64,000 nucleotides of DNA, taken from contig JBEKBH010000007.1 of NCBI GenBank assembly GCA_050015495.1, positions 69,950 through 133,949 on the forward strand, in the 5' to 3' direction. Below are positions 17,131 to 26,696 of the stretch, in pieces. The DNA comes from Palsa-1439 sp050015495. Lineage in GTDB: Bacteria; Verrucomicrobiota; Verrucomicrobiia; Palsa-1439. Below the pieces are notes generated by a model. The model made no database searches. It worked only from the letters and a program-made list of their open reading frames with translations, and was not told the DNA's origin. Numbering within the stretch: the stretch's first letter is position 1; each line of letters opens with the position of its first letter. A program made the translations under genes and the position numbers.

Positions 17131-18495
17131 TCAAAAGCCCCTCGCCTTCGCGAGTTTCTTGTCGATGTCGGCGGTCTTGGCCTGCTCTTTCAACCAGAAA
17201 TCTGGATTCGCCAGCGCGCGGAGTTCATTGATCCCCTTCCCTTGCTGCTCGACCCATGTGTAGTACTTCTGGTTGTGCCAGCGCGACCGATGGAACTTCG
17301 TGCCTTCCTGCACCCAATCGCTCACATCGGTCTTGCGGAATATGTCCACGCGCCGTTTCGCTTCGTCCTTCGTCATCTTGCCCATGGTCTTGTTGAGCCG
17401 CTGCATCACGGACGGATACCGGTCGAAACCATCGGTTGCAATGGTGACGACGTTCTGTCCCTTGCCTGCCTGGATGACCTTCGCCGTCTTGATCGCGCCG
17501 AGGATATTGCAGACCGAGCTGATGCCAAACGTGTCCACGAACGCCTCCGCCACCTCCGGCTTCACCCCTTCGCCGAGAAGCACGTCAGTCCCTTCTTGCA
17601 GGAGTTGCAGCCCCTTCAAACATTGCTGGTCGTCGATGCAAATCAGCCAGTCCATGTTCAACACGTTGTGAATCCACGTGACGTGCTTGTCGCCGATGCC
17701 TTCGATGGCGTGCGCGCCAAACCCCGCGTCGTACAACGTCGGGCATTGGATCGGCTCCAACCCGACGATCCGGCAATCGGGGAACTGTTGCTTCAGGAAA
17801 TCGCCCGCGGCAATCGTCCCCGCCGATCCCATCGCCGACACGAACGCCGCCACCTTGCCGTTGCCGACCCCCTTTACCACTTCCTGCGCCGCGTGACCGG
17901 TCACGTCGTAATGGAACCGATAATTGCCGAACTCGGCGAACTGGTTGAGAATTTTGTTCTTCGCGTCGCGCCGGAGTTCGTTGACCTTGTCGTAAATCTC
18001 TTTGACGTTGCTCTCGCTGCCCGGCGTCTTGACGACTTGCGCGCCGTACGACTCGATCTTCTGGAACCGCTCGGCGCTCATCTCGGCGGGAAGCACTACC
18101 AGCGAGTCGTAGTTCATCCGCGGCCCGACCCACGCGCCGCCGATGCCGTAATTGCCCGTCGACGGGAACACGAGCCGATCGCGTCCCGGCTGCAATTCGC
18201 CCGCAAGCTGCTTTTCGATGAGGCAACTGTACGCCGGGCCGACCTTGTGCGCGCCCGTCGGGAAATGCCGCGCGATCATCACCACGATATTCGCGTCCAC
18301 GCCCGTCAACTCGCGCGGCAACACCAGATGCGGGATGCCGAAGTCGTCCTGTTTCCACGTGATGTTGAACAGATTGACCGGATGCAGCGGGTCCTTCCGC
18401 TTTTTCTCCAACGCTTGCTTGCGCACGTCCGCCTTGATCCGTGACGGATCACGCATCTCGGCAAACGTCGGTCCATAAACGAAGTCGGTTCTCAT
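17131..18495 (-). CDS. PLP-dependent fold-type II enzyme (cysteine synthase-like / lyase)
   Basis: The 454-residue protein belongs to the tryptophan-synthase beta / cysteine-synthase superfamily. The PLP lysine is K84 in PTGAHKVGPAY. PLP-phosphate and carboxylate loops are STGNYGIGGAWV and MGSAGTIAAGD. It is longer than standard cysteine synthases because of N-terminal (about 50 residues) and C-terminal (about 90 residues) extensions. The sequence GAHK replaces the usual S-x-K-D. It is divergent from a YgfK-like gene, an arrangement suggesting a nitrogen-compound catabolic pathway like the E. coli yge/ygf cluster with its PLP lyase YgeX. The reaction is not assigned. The ATG at 18495 follows GGGAAA. 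Confidence 0.8.
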   Translation of the reverse strand: MRTDFVYGPTFAEMRDPSRIKADVRKQALEKKRKDPLHPVNLFNITWKQDDFGIPHLVLPRELTGVDANIVVMIARHFPTGAHKVGPAYSCLIEKQLAGELQPGRDRLVFPSTGNYGIGGAWVGPRMNYDSLVVLPAEMSAERFQKIESYGAQVVKTPGSESNVKEIYDKVNELRRDAKNKILNQFAEFGNYRFHYDVTGHAAQEVVKGVGNGKVAAFVSAMGSAGTIAAGDFLKQQFPDCRIVGLEPIQCPTLYDAGFGAHAIEGIGDKHVTWIHNVLNMDWLICIDDQQCLKGLQLLQEGTDVLLGEGVKPEVAEAFVDTFGISSVCNILGAIKTAKVIQAGKGQNVVTIATDGFDRYPSVMQRLNKTMGKMTKDEAKRRVDIFRKTDVSDWVQEGTKFHRSRWHNQKYYTWVEQQGKGINELRALANPDFWLKEQAKTADIDKKLAKARGF

Positions 18496-18576
18496 AGAAA
18501 TTTTCCCAGTGTCCGCAAGCCCGGTGTCCATAAGTTGAGTCGGGCAACGTCAAGAACTTCACACCAAGTTTACGCT

Positions 18577-18606
18577 AGACTACGGCAGGGGAAACCGTAA
18601 AGTCAA
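18577..18606 (-). promoter_or_regulatory. Possible promoter of the PLP enzyme gene
   Basis: On the minus strand, TTGACT (18606-18601), an 18-base spacer and TAGTCT (18582-18577) lie 80 bases upstream of the ATG at 18495. The spacer is at the long limit. Confidence 0.4.
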
Positions 18607-18623
18607 TTGACAGAATCGACCCT

Positions 18624-20624
18624 ATGGCGGATTTGCATTCAGTGCCGTTTTCCGATCTCGTCAAACGCATGTTCCTCGAACCGGAACGGCAGGAGACCAT
18701 CTTCGATCTGCCATTGAAGAAGTGTTACCGGCCCGATCCGACCCTGGACACGAGCGTCAAGTTTCACGGGAGAGTCGCGGCCACACCCGTTGGTCCCGCC
18801 GCCGGTCCACAAACGCAGATGGCGCAAAACATCGTCCTCAGTTGGCTCGGCGGGTCGCGCATCCTCGAATTGAAAACCGTCCAGATCGACGACCACTTGG
18901 TCATCAATCGCCCGTGCATCGACATGACCAATGTGGGCTACAACATTGAATTCTCGCAGGAACTGCGGTTGCACGAGTCCATCCACGAGTACGTGGCCGG
19001 GATGATGCTCGTCGAAATGCTCAAGGCCAGCAACCTCCTGGAGTTCGCTCCGAGCCGGTTCGACAAGACGTCGACGATCTACGATTTCAGCCTCGGGTAC
19101 GATCTGGCCGGGATTTCCAGCAAATCTATCCGCGCGTTCATCGCCAGTCTGCGCAATGCCAAAAAGCATATCGACAAGTTGCGCATGGAAATCCCCGACC
19201 GCTGGAAACAGTACCGGGACCTGCCCTACCCCGACGAGATTTCCCGGACCGTCACACTTTCGACGTTCCACAACTGCCCGCCGACCGAAATCGAAAAGAT
19301 CTGTAATTTTCTACTGACCGAGATCGGGATGGATGTGGTGGTGAAGATGAATCCCACGATGCTCGGCCTCGATGAATTGAATCACCTGTTGCACGAGCGG
19401 CTCGGGTTCCAAGACATTCAGGTCAACAAGAAGGCCATCGACGCCGGCCTGAAATTTGATGAAGGCATGGAGATGATGCGCCGGTTGCAAGAGACGGGAC
19501 GGAAACTTGGTCTGGGTGTCGGCGTGAAGTTCAGCAATACGCTCGAAGTCGTTAATCACAAGACGTTCTTCCCCAAAGACCAGATCATGTATCTCAGCGG
19601 CGCGCCGCTGCACGTGATCACCCTGCGGCTCGTCGAGCGCTGGCGGCAAAAGTTCGGCCCCGATTGCCCGATTAGCTTTTCGGCGGGCGTGGACAAACAT
19701 AATTTCGCCAATTGCGTAGCCTGTGGATTTGTTCCCATCACCACATGCTCTGACCTCTTGAAAGTCGGGGGGTACGGCCGGCTCTTCGAGTATCTGAAGA
19801 ACCTTGAACAGGAGATGAAGACGCTCGGGGTCGCCAACATCGGCGAGTTCATCCTGAAACGCGAAGGGAATGAGCAGGCCGCGTTGGAACACGCGAAGGG
19901 TCATCGCGACGTCGCCATCAGCCACGCCGGCCTTCTCAACACCGGCTCGATCTGGAGCCGCACCGTGACGGATCAGCGCTACACCTTCGACAAGAACCGG
20001 GCGGTCCCCAGGCGGATCGACTCGCACTTGTGGTTGTACGACTGCATCAGTTGCGATAAGTGCATTCCCGTCTGCCCGAACGACGCGAATTTCTATTACG
20101 AAGTCGAGCCGACCACCATCGAGTTCACCAATTACACCTGGACTACGGGCGGCCTGAAGCCCGACGACAGCGGCACGTTGAAGATCGAGCAGAAACACCA
20201 GATTGCCAATTTCGCCGATTGGTGCAACGAGTGCGGCAACTGCGATACGTTCTGCCCCGAGTATGGCGGGCCGTTCATTCAGAAGCCGAACTTCTTCATC
20301 GACCGCGTCACGTGGCTCGACAACGCCAAGCGCGACGGATTCTACATCACGAAGACCAACGGACTCTCCCAGATTGTGGGTCGGATCGAGGGCAAGGTCT
20401 ACTCGCTGGTTGTCGATGAGCACCATGGCCGGGCCGTCTACAACGACGGGGCATTGGAGGTGAGTTTTGACACGGGCACGCACAAAATTGTGAACGTGAA
20501 GCCGCTGGCGACCGACGTTCCCACTCACCGGATCGACCTCAAAAACTACCATACCCTGCGCATTTTGCTGGCCGGCATGCTGAATCCGAGCCGCATTCAT
20601 CCTGTAAACGCCGCGCATTTATGA
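18624..20624 (+). CDS. YgfK-like iron-sulfur oxidoreductase subunit lacking the FAD domain
   Basis: The 666-residue protein has an N-terminal TIM-barrel part resembling dihydroorotate/dihydropyrimidine dehydrogenases (GPAAGPQTQMAQNI and RILELKTVQ), as in the first part of E. coli YgfK. Two [4Fe-4S] motifs of the CxxCxxCxxxCP type follow, at C474-C477-C480-C484 and C534-C537-C540-C544. YgfK of E. coli is about 1030 residues and continues into a glutamate-synthase-like FAD/NAD domain; here the frame stops before it. A separate electron-transfer partner would be needed, or the protein works as a short form. YgfK is linked to selenium-dependent purine/hydantoin metabolism in E. coli. The ribosome site is weak. 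Confidence 0.8.
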   Translation: MADLHSVPFSDLVKRMFLEPERQETIFDLPLKKCYRPDPTLDTSVKFHGRVAATPVGPAAGPQTQMAQNIVLSWLGGSRILELKTVQIDDHLVINRPCIDMTNVGYNIEFSQELRLHESIHEYVAGMMLVEMLKASNLLEFAPSRFDKTSTIYDFSLGYDLAGISSKSIRAFIASLRNAKKHIDKLRMEIPDRWKQYRDLPYPDEISRTVTLSTFHNCPPTEIEKICNFLLTEIGMDVVVKMNPTMLGLDELNHLLHERLGFQDIQVNKKAIDAGLKFDEGMEMMRRLQETGRKLGLGVGVKFSNTLEVVNHKTFFPKDQIMYLSGAPLHVITLRLVERWRQKFGPDCPISFSAGVDKHNFANCVACGFVPITTCSDLLKVGGYGRLFEYLKNLEQEMKTLGVANIGEFILKREGNEQAALEHAKGHRDVAISHAGLLNTGSIWSRTVTDQRYTFDKNRAVPRRIDSHLWLYDCISCDKCIPVCPNDANFYYEVEPTTIEFTNYTWTTGGLKPDDSGTLKIEQKHQIANFADWCNECGNCDTFCPEYGGPFIQKPNFFIDRVTWLDNAKRDGFYITKTNGLSQIVGRIEGKVYSLVVDEHHGRAVYNDGALEVSFDTGTHKIVNVKPLATDVPTHRIDLKNYHTLRILLAGMLNPSRIHPVNAAHL

Positions 20625-20682
20625 ACAACGGCTGGATTTCAAGCATGGGACTTGCTATTTCTTACGGGGTCACGCGCGAACT

Positions 20683-21963
20683 ATGAAAAAGATTGAGGGT
20701 ACTGTTGCGGTTGTCGGCCTCGGCTATGTCGGCCTGCCGTTGGCCGTGTCGCTCGCTCGCCACATTCCCGTGGTCGGGTTCGACATCAACACGCGCCGCG
20801 TCGAGGAACTTCAACGGGGAATCGATCGCACGGGCGAGACCCTCGGAGGCGACCTCAAGTCGCCGAATATCCGGTTCACGACGGACGCGAAACAACTGCG
20901 CGGGTGCAAGTACATCGTCGTCGCCGTTCCGACGCCTGTGGACCGCGCGAACGTCCCTGACCTCGAACCGGTCATCAGCGCCACGCGCATCGTGGGTGAA
21001 AACCTGGGCAAAGGTTCCATCGTCATTTTTGAAAGCACGGTCTACCCGGGCGTCACCGAGGAAGTCTGCCTGCCCATTCTCGAAGAAAAGTCCGGGCTCA
21101 AGCTCGGCGATTTCAAAATCGGCTACTCGCCGGAGCGGATCAACCCCGGCGATCACGAGCACACTGTCGACAAGGTCGTGAAGATCGTCAGCGGCTGCGA
21201 CGCCGAGACATTGGAAGAAGTCAGCGCGCTGTATTCGCTCGTCGCCAAGAGCGTGTTTCACGCGTCCAGCATCGCCACCGCCGAGGCCGCCAAGGTCATC
21301 GAAAACATCCAGCGCGACCTGAACATCGCGCTCATGAACGAGCTGTCCCTGATCTTCTCGCGTCTTGGCCTCAACACCGACGAGGTCCTCGCCGCGGCGG
21401 GCACGAAGTGGAACTTCCACAAGTATCATCCCGGCCTCGTGGGCGGGCATTGTATCGGCGTCGACCCGTACTACCTCACCTATCGCGCCCAGCAATTCGG
21501 TTATCACCCACAGGTCATCCTGGCGGGGCGGCAGATTAACGATTCCATGCCGATTCACGTTGGCGAGATGGTCATCAAGGGCATCAGCCACGTCGGCAAA
21601 CCGATCAAGGGCGCGACGGTGGTGATCCTCGGGCTGACATTCAAGGAGAACGTGCCCGACATTCGCAACAGCAAGGTCCACGACACGATCACGTACCTTC
21701 AGGGGTTCGGCATCAAAGTGCTCGGTTGCGACCCGTTGCTGTCGGCCGACATCGTCCGCAAGTATTTCGGTATCGAAAACGTCGAGTTCGACAAGGTGCC
21801 GAAATGCGACTGCGTCCTCGTCGCGAACAAGCACAGCGCCTTTCGCTCGCTCACGATCGATCAACTCAAGGCCAGGATGTCACCGCCCGTCCTGATCGAC
21901 ATCAAGAACCTCTTTGACCGCAAAGCCGCCGAGAGCGCCGGGTTCTATTACCGGAGTTTGTAA
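20683..21963 (+). CDS. UDP-N-acetylhexosamine dehydrogenase (TviB/WbpA-type)
   Basis: This enzyme performs two-step NAD-dependent oxidation of a UDP-N-acetyl-hexosamine to its uronic acid, feeding polysaccharide synthesis. The 426-residue protein has the nucleotide-binding GLGYVGLPL at 12-20, the catalytic Cys C257 in GGHCIGVDPYYL, and the C-terminal UDP-binding domain starting near VVILGLTFKENVPDIRNS. The latter motif marks the UDP-HexNAc dehydrogenase branch rather than UDP-glucose dehydrogenase. No polysaccharide cluster is nearby. The product could be UDP-GalNAcA or UDP-ManNAcA. Confidence 0.88.
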   Translation: MKKIEGTVAVVGLGYVGLPLAVSLARHIPVVGFDINTRRVEELQRGIDRTGETLGGDLKSPNIRFTTDAKQLRGCKYIVVAVPTPVDRANVPDLEPVISATRIVGENLGKGSIVIFESTVYPGVTEEVCLPILEEKSGLKLGDFKIGYSPERINPGDHEHTVDKVVKIVSGCDAETLEEVSALYSLVAKSVFHASSIATAEAAKVIENIQRDLNIALMNELSLIFSRLGLNTDEVLAAAGTKWNFHKYHPGLVGGHCIGVDPYYLTYRAQQFGYHPQVILAGRQINDSMPIHVGEMVIKGISHVGKPIKGATVVILGLTFKENVPDIRNSKVHDTITYLQGFGIKVLGCDPLLSADIVRKYFGIENVEFDKVPKCDCVLVANKHSAFRSLTIDQLKARMSPPVLIDIKNLFDRKAAESAGFYYRSL

Positions 21964-22008
21964 GGCGCTGGTCGCAACCCCGTCTGTCTTCTGCTAAAAT
22001 CGCCTCGT

Positions 22009-22782
22009 ATGGGCGAATTGGCGACCAATCCTACCCGACGCTTTTCCAGTCGCGTCGAGAATTACATCAAGTACCGCCCGGGCTATCCGTCGGCGGTGAT
22101 TGACACGCTGGCGAGCGAATGCGGGCTGATGAAGAAATCCGTCATCGCCGACGTCGGATCGGGGACGGGTATCCTGAGCGAGTTGTTCCTGAAACACGGG
22201 AATCCCGTGTTCGGGGTCGAGCCGAATCGCGAGATGCGCGAGGCGGGCGAACGATTGCTGAAACAATATCCCAACTTCACGAGTGTCAACGGCGCCGCGG
22301 AGGCGACGACGCTGGCGGATCGTTCGGTGGACTTTATCACGGCGGGCCAGGCGTTCCATTGGTTCGACCGCGGACCGACACGCAACGAGTTCGCGCGCAT
22401 TTTACGGACGGACGGCTGGGTCGTGCTGATCTGGAACGACCGACAAACCGACGCGTCCCCGTTCCTGCGCGAGTACGAGGAATTGCTCCAGAAGTACGGT
22501 ACGGACTACAAACAGGTGAACCACCGAAACATCGACATCGAGGCGATCACTGCGTTCTTCGCTCCGCAGTCATTCACACGGCGGGAATTCGAGAGTCAGC
22601 AGGTCTTTGACCTGGAAGGACTGACGGGCCGTCTGCTGTCCTCGTCCTATGCGCCCGAGCCGGGCCACCCGAACCATCCGCCCATGATCGATGCCGTGCG
22701 CGCCATTTTCGACAAACATCAGATCGACGGTCGGGTGGAATTCACGTATACGACGATGATGTACTTCGGACATCTTCGCTAA
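22009..22782 (+). CDS. Class I SAM-dependent methyltransferase
   Basis: The 257-residue protein has motif I VIADVGSGTG (about 44-53), the acidic motif II VFGVEPNREM and a post-motif II region ADRSVDFITAGQAFHWFD. It begins RFSSRVENYIKYRPGYP, which is characteristic of the methyltransferase_11/25 group with a YPxxVIDTLA helix. The methyl acceptor is unknown. It lies 45 bases after the dehydrogenase gene and may be in one transcript with it. Confidence 0.85.
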   Translation: MGELATNPTRRFSSRVENYIKYRPGYPSAVIDTLASECGLMKKSVIADVGSGTGILSELFLKHGNPVFGVEPNREMREAGERLLKQYPNFTSVNGAAEATTLADRSVDFITAGQAFHWFDRGPTRNEFARILRTDGWVVLIWNDRQTDASPFLREYEELLQKYGTDYKQVNHRNIDIEAITAFFAPQSFTRREFESQQVFDLEGLTGRLLSSSYAPEPGHPNHPPMIDAVRAIFDKHQIDGRVEFTYTTMMYFGHLR

Positions 22783-22794
22783 CGCGAGCTACTC

Positions 22795-23484
22795 CTACAT
22801 CTTGTAGCGCGATGGACGGTGGGCAATCTTGTCGGGCGCCTTCGGCAGCGGCACGCCATCGCGCACGATGGTTTCGAGCACGGTGATGCGTTCCTCCGCC
22901 AACTTGGCCTGTTTCGTGCCGGGAACTTTCTCGCGCAATTGTCTCATCACGTCCAGCGCTCGCGCCGGGTCCTGCAGGGTAAGCTGGTAGAAATCGGCCA
23001 ATCGCCCCGCCGCAAGCGCCGTGGAATCTTCTCCCCGGCCCTTCCCGAGCGCCGAGAGCAATTCGAGTTCGGCGAGTTTCACGTCGTTCAGGTGTTTGAC
23101 CGCCAGCTCCGCGATGCGCAAGTGCGGATAAATATCGTCGGGATGTTTAGTGATCACCTTGCGATATTCGTCGATGGCCTCTTGATACCTACCCTTCTTG
23201 GCTTGCGCCTCGGCCGTGCTGTATTCGGGCACGATTTGAAAATTTGCGTCGCTCGGCATGAAAAGGGAATTTCCAATTCTCTCGCCGAAGCTCCCGATAA
23301 GCGGCCAGCCAAACAGACCAAACAGGATAAGGGCGTAGAATATCACGACTGCCATCTGAAAGAACCTGTCCAACGCGGAAAACCCTTGGCCACCGCCCGG
23401 GAAAGCGAATCTCAATAGAAAAAAGCCCAGGATAAGCGCGATCGCTATCCGAATCGCCACACTGACCCATCGTTTGAGTTCCAT
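22795..23484 (-). CDS. Inner-membrane protein with TPR-like repeat region
   Basis: The 229-residue protein has two membrane segments (about 9-29 and 42-66) followed by a helical-repeat region. One clear TPR-like unit is AEAQAKKGRYQEAIDEYRKV (91-110), followed by similar AELELLSALG and AALAAGRLADFYQLTLQDPARALDVM helices. Periplasmic or cytoplasmic placement is unknown. It is the last gene of the minus-strand cluster, 13 bases downstream of tatD. Family members act as scaffolds. Confidence 0.75.
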   Translation of the reverse strand: MELKRWVSVAIRIAIALILGFFLLRFAFPGGGQGFSALDRFFQMAVVIFYALILFGLFGWPLIGSFGERIGNSLFMPSDANFQIVPEYSTAEAQAKKGRYQEAIDEYRKVITKHPDDIYPHLRIAELAVKHLNDVKLAELELLSALGKGRGEDSTALAAGRLADFYQLTLQDPARALDVMRQLREKVPGTKQAKLAEERITVLETIVRDGVPLPKAPDKIAHRPSRYKM

Positions 23485-23497
23485 CGGTGGTCTCCTC

Positions 23498-24292
23498 TCA
23501 AGGTAGTTGAAACAATTGGCGGGCGTTCTCCGTCGTCGTGCGCGCCACTTCTTCGACGGTCACGCCTTTCACTTCCGCCAGCACCTGGGCGATGAGCGGC
23601 ACGTAGGCCGGCTCGTTACGTTTCCCGCGATGCGGCACGGGCGCGAGGTACGGCGCATCGGTCTCCAACATCACACAGTCGAGAGACACTTTCTTGGCCA
23701 CCTCGCGCAGCGGAGCGGCGTTCTTGAAGGTCAGGATGCCCGTGTAACTGATTAGCAGCCCGATCTCGATACAATCGAACGCGAATTTCTCGCTGCCGGA
23801 AAAGCAATGCATCACGCCCCACGGATGACGGTCCTTGGGCAAGCCTTCGGCGTGCGCCCGGAGGATTTCGAGAATGTCCTGCTCGGCGGAACGATTGTGA
23901 ATGACCACGGGCAAGTGCCGCTGTTTCGCCAACGCAAGCTGCGCCCAGAAGAGGTCGGCCTGCTGCTGACGCAACGCCATGTCGGTCTGCGCCTCCCGAA
24001 AATAATCCAAGCCCGTCTCACCGATGGCCACGACCTTGGGCTCGACCGCCAGCAGGGACAGTTCTTTCATGTCGCAAAGGGTGACTTTCGGCACCTCGCC
24101 GGGATGCAGGCCGACGGCGGCGTGAACCCCGTCGAATTGGCGGGCGATATCCAGGGTCTTCCGCGCCGACTCCAGATCCGTCGCGATGCTGACGATCTGG
24201 GTGACCCGGGCGGCCTGCGCGCGCTCGACCACCTGCGGGAGTTCCTCACCGAAGTCGGGATAACACAGATGCGCGTGCGTATCGATGAACAT
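23498..24292 (-). CDS. tatD: TatD-family metal-dependent hydrolase (DNase)
   Basis: This metal-dependent deoxyribonuclease-type TIM-barrel enzyme has 264 residues. The metal site is seen in MFIDTHAHLC (H6, H8), the Glu in IGETGLDYF, VIHNRSAE and MHCFSGS for further His, and LETDAPYLAP for the closing Asp. Proposed family roles are 3'-to-5' exonuclease activity in DNA repair and D-aminoacyl-tRNA deacylation. It lies 13 bases upstream of the TPR gene, with 88 bases separating it from lemA. Confidence 0.93.
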   Translation of the reverse strand: MFIDTHAHLCYPDFGEELPQVVERAQAARVTQIVSIATDLESARKTLDIARQFDGVHAAVGLHPGEVPKVTLCDMKELSLLAVEPKVVAIGETGLDYFREAQTDMALRQQQADLFWAQLALAKQRHLPVVIHNRSAEQDILEILRAHAEGLPKDRHPWGVMHCFSGSEKFAFDCIEIGLLISYTGILTFKNAAPLREVAKKVSLDCVMLETDAPYLAPVPHRGKRNEPAYVPLIAQVLAEVKGVTVEEVARTTTENARQLFQLP

Positions 24293-24380
24293 GATGCTCG
24301 AAACGGCTCCGCTGCTTGTTTATCACTCGCGCGACAGCGAGTCCAACGCGAATTGCACGGGGAATCGGCATCGTGGTCGG

Positions 24381-24977
24381 CTAGAACTGCACTTTCGGCG
24401 CTTCGCGTTCGGCGCCGGGCGGCACACCGAAGAATTCACGGGACTGGAACTTGAACAAGGTCGCCACGGTATTGGCGGGGAACACTTGCAAGGCGTTGTT
24501 GAGGGCGAGCACGGCGTCGTTGTATTGCGAGCGGCACTGGGCGATGTAGTCCTCGGTGGTGGCCAACTCGGTCTGAAGCGACAGGAAGCCCTGATTAGCC
24601 TTGAGTTCGGGGTAGGCCTCGGCAATGGCGAATACGGACTTGATCGCGCCGGTGAGCGCGTTTTCGGCTTGCATCCGGGCTTGCGGTCCCACCGCATTCA
24701 TGGCGGCATTGCGCGCCTTCACAGTATTTTCGAACGTTTGTCGCTCGTGGGTCGCGTAGCCTTTTACGGTCTCGACGAGGTTGGGAATCAAATCGCTGCG
24801 GCGTTTCAGTTGGGTGTCGGTCTGAGCCCAGGCGTTATCGACCAGATTGCGGGTCGAGACCAGGCCGTTGTAGACGCTCACCACCCACAAGGGCACGCCG
24901 AGCAGGATTACCGCCAGAATTAGCAATGGTAGTATCACATTCACAGGAGCTTGCCCGTCGACGCGACCTGATAACAA
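24381..24977 (-). CDS. LemA-family membrane protein
   Basis: The 198-residue protein has an N-terminal membrane segment (about 14-36), then the long helical LemA domain with VSVYNGLVSTRNLVDNAWAQ, LKRRSDLIPNLVETVKGY and AEAYPELKANQGFL. The start is uncertain: TTG at 24977 is used here and GTG at 24944 would also fit, neither with a good ribosome site. The role of LemA proteins is not settled. It lies 15 bases downstream of the TIGR03790-type gene. Confidence 0.92.
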   Translation of the reverse strand: MLSGRVDGQAPVNVILPLLILAVILLGVPLWVVSVYNGLVSTRNLVDNAWAQTDTQLKRRSDLIPNLVETVKGYATHERQTFENTVKARNAAMNAVGPQARMQAENALTGAIKSVFAIAEAYPELKANQGFLSLQTELATTEDYIAQCRSQYNDAVLALNNALQVFPANTVATLFKFQSREFFGVPPGAEREAPKVQF

Positions 24978-24992
24978 AGGCGCAGGGGCTTG

Positions 24993-26696
24993 TCACTTCT
25001 TTTCCGGTTGGCCAGTTTCCTTGGGCGGCGGGGCTGTCAACTCATCAATCCTGGACTGGAAGGACTTCACTTTCGCATCGTCACCAAGCGCACCCGCCAG
25101 GTCGCGAGCGTGGGTGCAGAACGCCACCACGTTGTGGTTCGACGGATAGGATGAGACGAGGTTTTCGTACACGGCCAATGCGTGGAGGATCTGACGGTTT
25201 GCTTCATAGGCGGCAGCCACCTTGGTGGCCACTCGAATGTGATGGTAGGGGTTACCCATTTTCTCGTCGGCTTGGGAGTACGCTTCGACGGCGCCCGTTT
25301 CCTGGTGCGCGGCGTGCAGCAGGTCGCCCAGTTTTTCAAAGAGAACCTCGCTGTGCAATGTCTTCGCTTTGGACCGGCAAAGGTCCTCGGCCATTGAGGA
25401 TTGGCTCTGGGTCATCAGCAGGTTCACCTTGCGCAGGTACGCCCATTCGATGTCCGGCTGGTGGTCGGCCTCGAGACGCTGGATCTGCTCGTCCAATGAC
25501 GCGGCAAAGGGACGATAGAGCGGATCGCCGACGAACGTCGTCTGCCAACTCAGCGCAGGCTCGCTGTAATAGCCGGCTTCCAAGAACGTCGCGCCGTCCA
25601 GCAATCGCTGAAAGAACATATCGATGTGCGGTGTGAGTCCAAGATACGGCTCGAAGACGTTGCCCATGGTAGCCGCCGCGCCCTTGGCCAGCAATGGCCC
25701 GACCCAATATGCCGTCCGCGTCCGCACGCTCGCGCCGCTGGACGAGTGGAGGTGGTACGCGAGTGCCCCGGTGCGGAAATGAAAATCCGGGCGGACAAAT
25801 GGACCGCAAACGTTGGGCGCGTACCAGCCCGCGTAAATGGCGACGTCGGTCATGGGATAATCCTGATCGAATGTCTCGGGTCGATCGTCATAATCACATT
25901 CGTACCCCGCATCGCGACAGGCGCGATACGCCCCACGAATCCAATCGTCCCCTTCCACGTACACACTGTCATGCGTGCCCCTCCAATCGAAGTAGGCGCG
26001 ACCGTGCACGCCGTATCGCTCGGCGGTCAACGCGTCATCGATCATCCGACGCACGGTTTGCGGATCGGGGCCATCCAAGCGACCGACCAGCAACATCGTC
26101 CTGTTGAGAGGCGCTTCGAAGCGCGTCGAGGCGCTTCCGAAGAATGGGTTCTTCAAGAACCCGGTAATGGGCGCGCCGGGGTTCGGCAACGTCGCCAGTT
26201 CGCTTTCGACGGAGGCGTCGTTGCGACGAAATCCCTCGGGTGCATTCTCGGGCACGCTCTCCGCCACGTTCGGATCGTTCTCGATCCGCAGCGGCACGCC
26301 GTACATCAGCACGATACAGGACACTTTTGTGCTGACTGTTCCCAAACCCGGAATTTTTCCAAGGACTGAATCGAAAATCGTCTTGGGTTCCTGGTGGATC
26401 AACCCTCCGCGAACCAGGAACTCCCCGATCGGGTCGCGGATCTTCTGGTTGTATTCGGCGCGTGTGATTGTTTCGGACGCGCGGACGTCGATTTCACAGA
26501 TTTGGCTGCTGGGCACACCCCGTCTCAGCGCGTAATAATCGGCCAGCGGCCGGCTGTCGGGGTCTTCCACGTTGTAGACGATCACCACGGCCTTCGCCGC
26601 GTCGTCGTTGGCCCGCACAGCGCGAACGGCCGCCAGAAGCGCCGCCGCTACCAGGAATCCGATTCTCGCTTCACGCCAGGAGGCGCACATCGCCAT
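24993..26696 (-). CDS. TIGR03790-family secreted protein
   Basis: The 567-residue protein has an N-terminal signal peptide (about residues 1-29, cleavage near VRAN). A core matches the TIGR03790 family as I recall it: VVIVYNVEDPDSRPLADYYALRRGVP, CIVLMYGVPLRI and SWQTTFVGDPLYRPF. A helical C-terminal region (about 430-555) resembles TPRs. The family is widespread in Verrucomicrobia, Planctomycetes and Acidobacteria and has no known function. It overlaps the next upstream gene by 26 bases, so both are likely cotranslated. Confidence 0.8.
   Translation of the reverse strand: MAMCASWREARIGFLVAAALLAAVRAVRANDDAAKAVVIVYNVEDPDSRPLADYYALRRGVPSSQICEIDVRASETITRAEYNQKIRDPIGEFLVRGGLIHQEPKTIFDSVLGKIPGLGTVSTKVSCIVLMYGVPLRIENDPNVAESVPENAPEGFRRNDASVESELATLPNPGAPITGFLKNPFFGSASTRFEAPLNRTMLLVGRLDGPDPQTVRRMIDDALTAERYGVHGRAYFDWRGTHDSVYVEGDDWIRGAYRACRDAGYECDYDDRPETFDQDYPMTDVAIYAGWYAPNVCGPFVRPDFHFRTGALAYHLHSSSGASVRTRTAYWVGPLLAKGAAATMGNVFEPYLGLTPHIDMFFQRLLDGATFLEAGYYSEPALSWQTTFVGDPLYRPFAASLDEQIQRLEADHQPDIEWAYLRKVNLLMTQSQSSMAEDLCRSKAKTLHSEVLFEKLGDLLHAAHQETGAVEAYSQADEKMGNPYHHIRVATKVAAAYEANRQILHALAVYENLVSSYPSNHNVVAFCTHARDLAGALGDDAKVKSFQSRIDELTAPPPKETGQPEKK

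Noticed and set aside
18607..18612. TTGACA just upstream of the YgfK-like gene as a -35 box
   Set aside because: It is only 12 bases before the ATG, leaving no space for a -10 box and transcript start.
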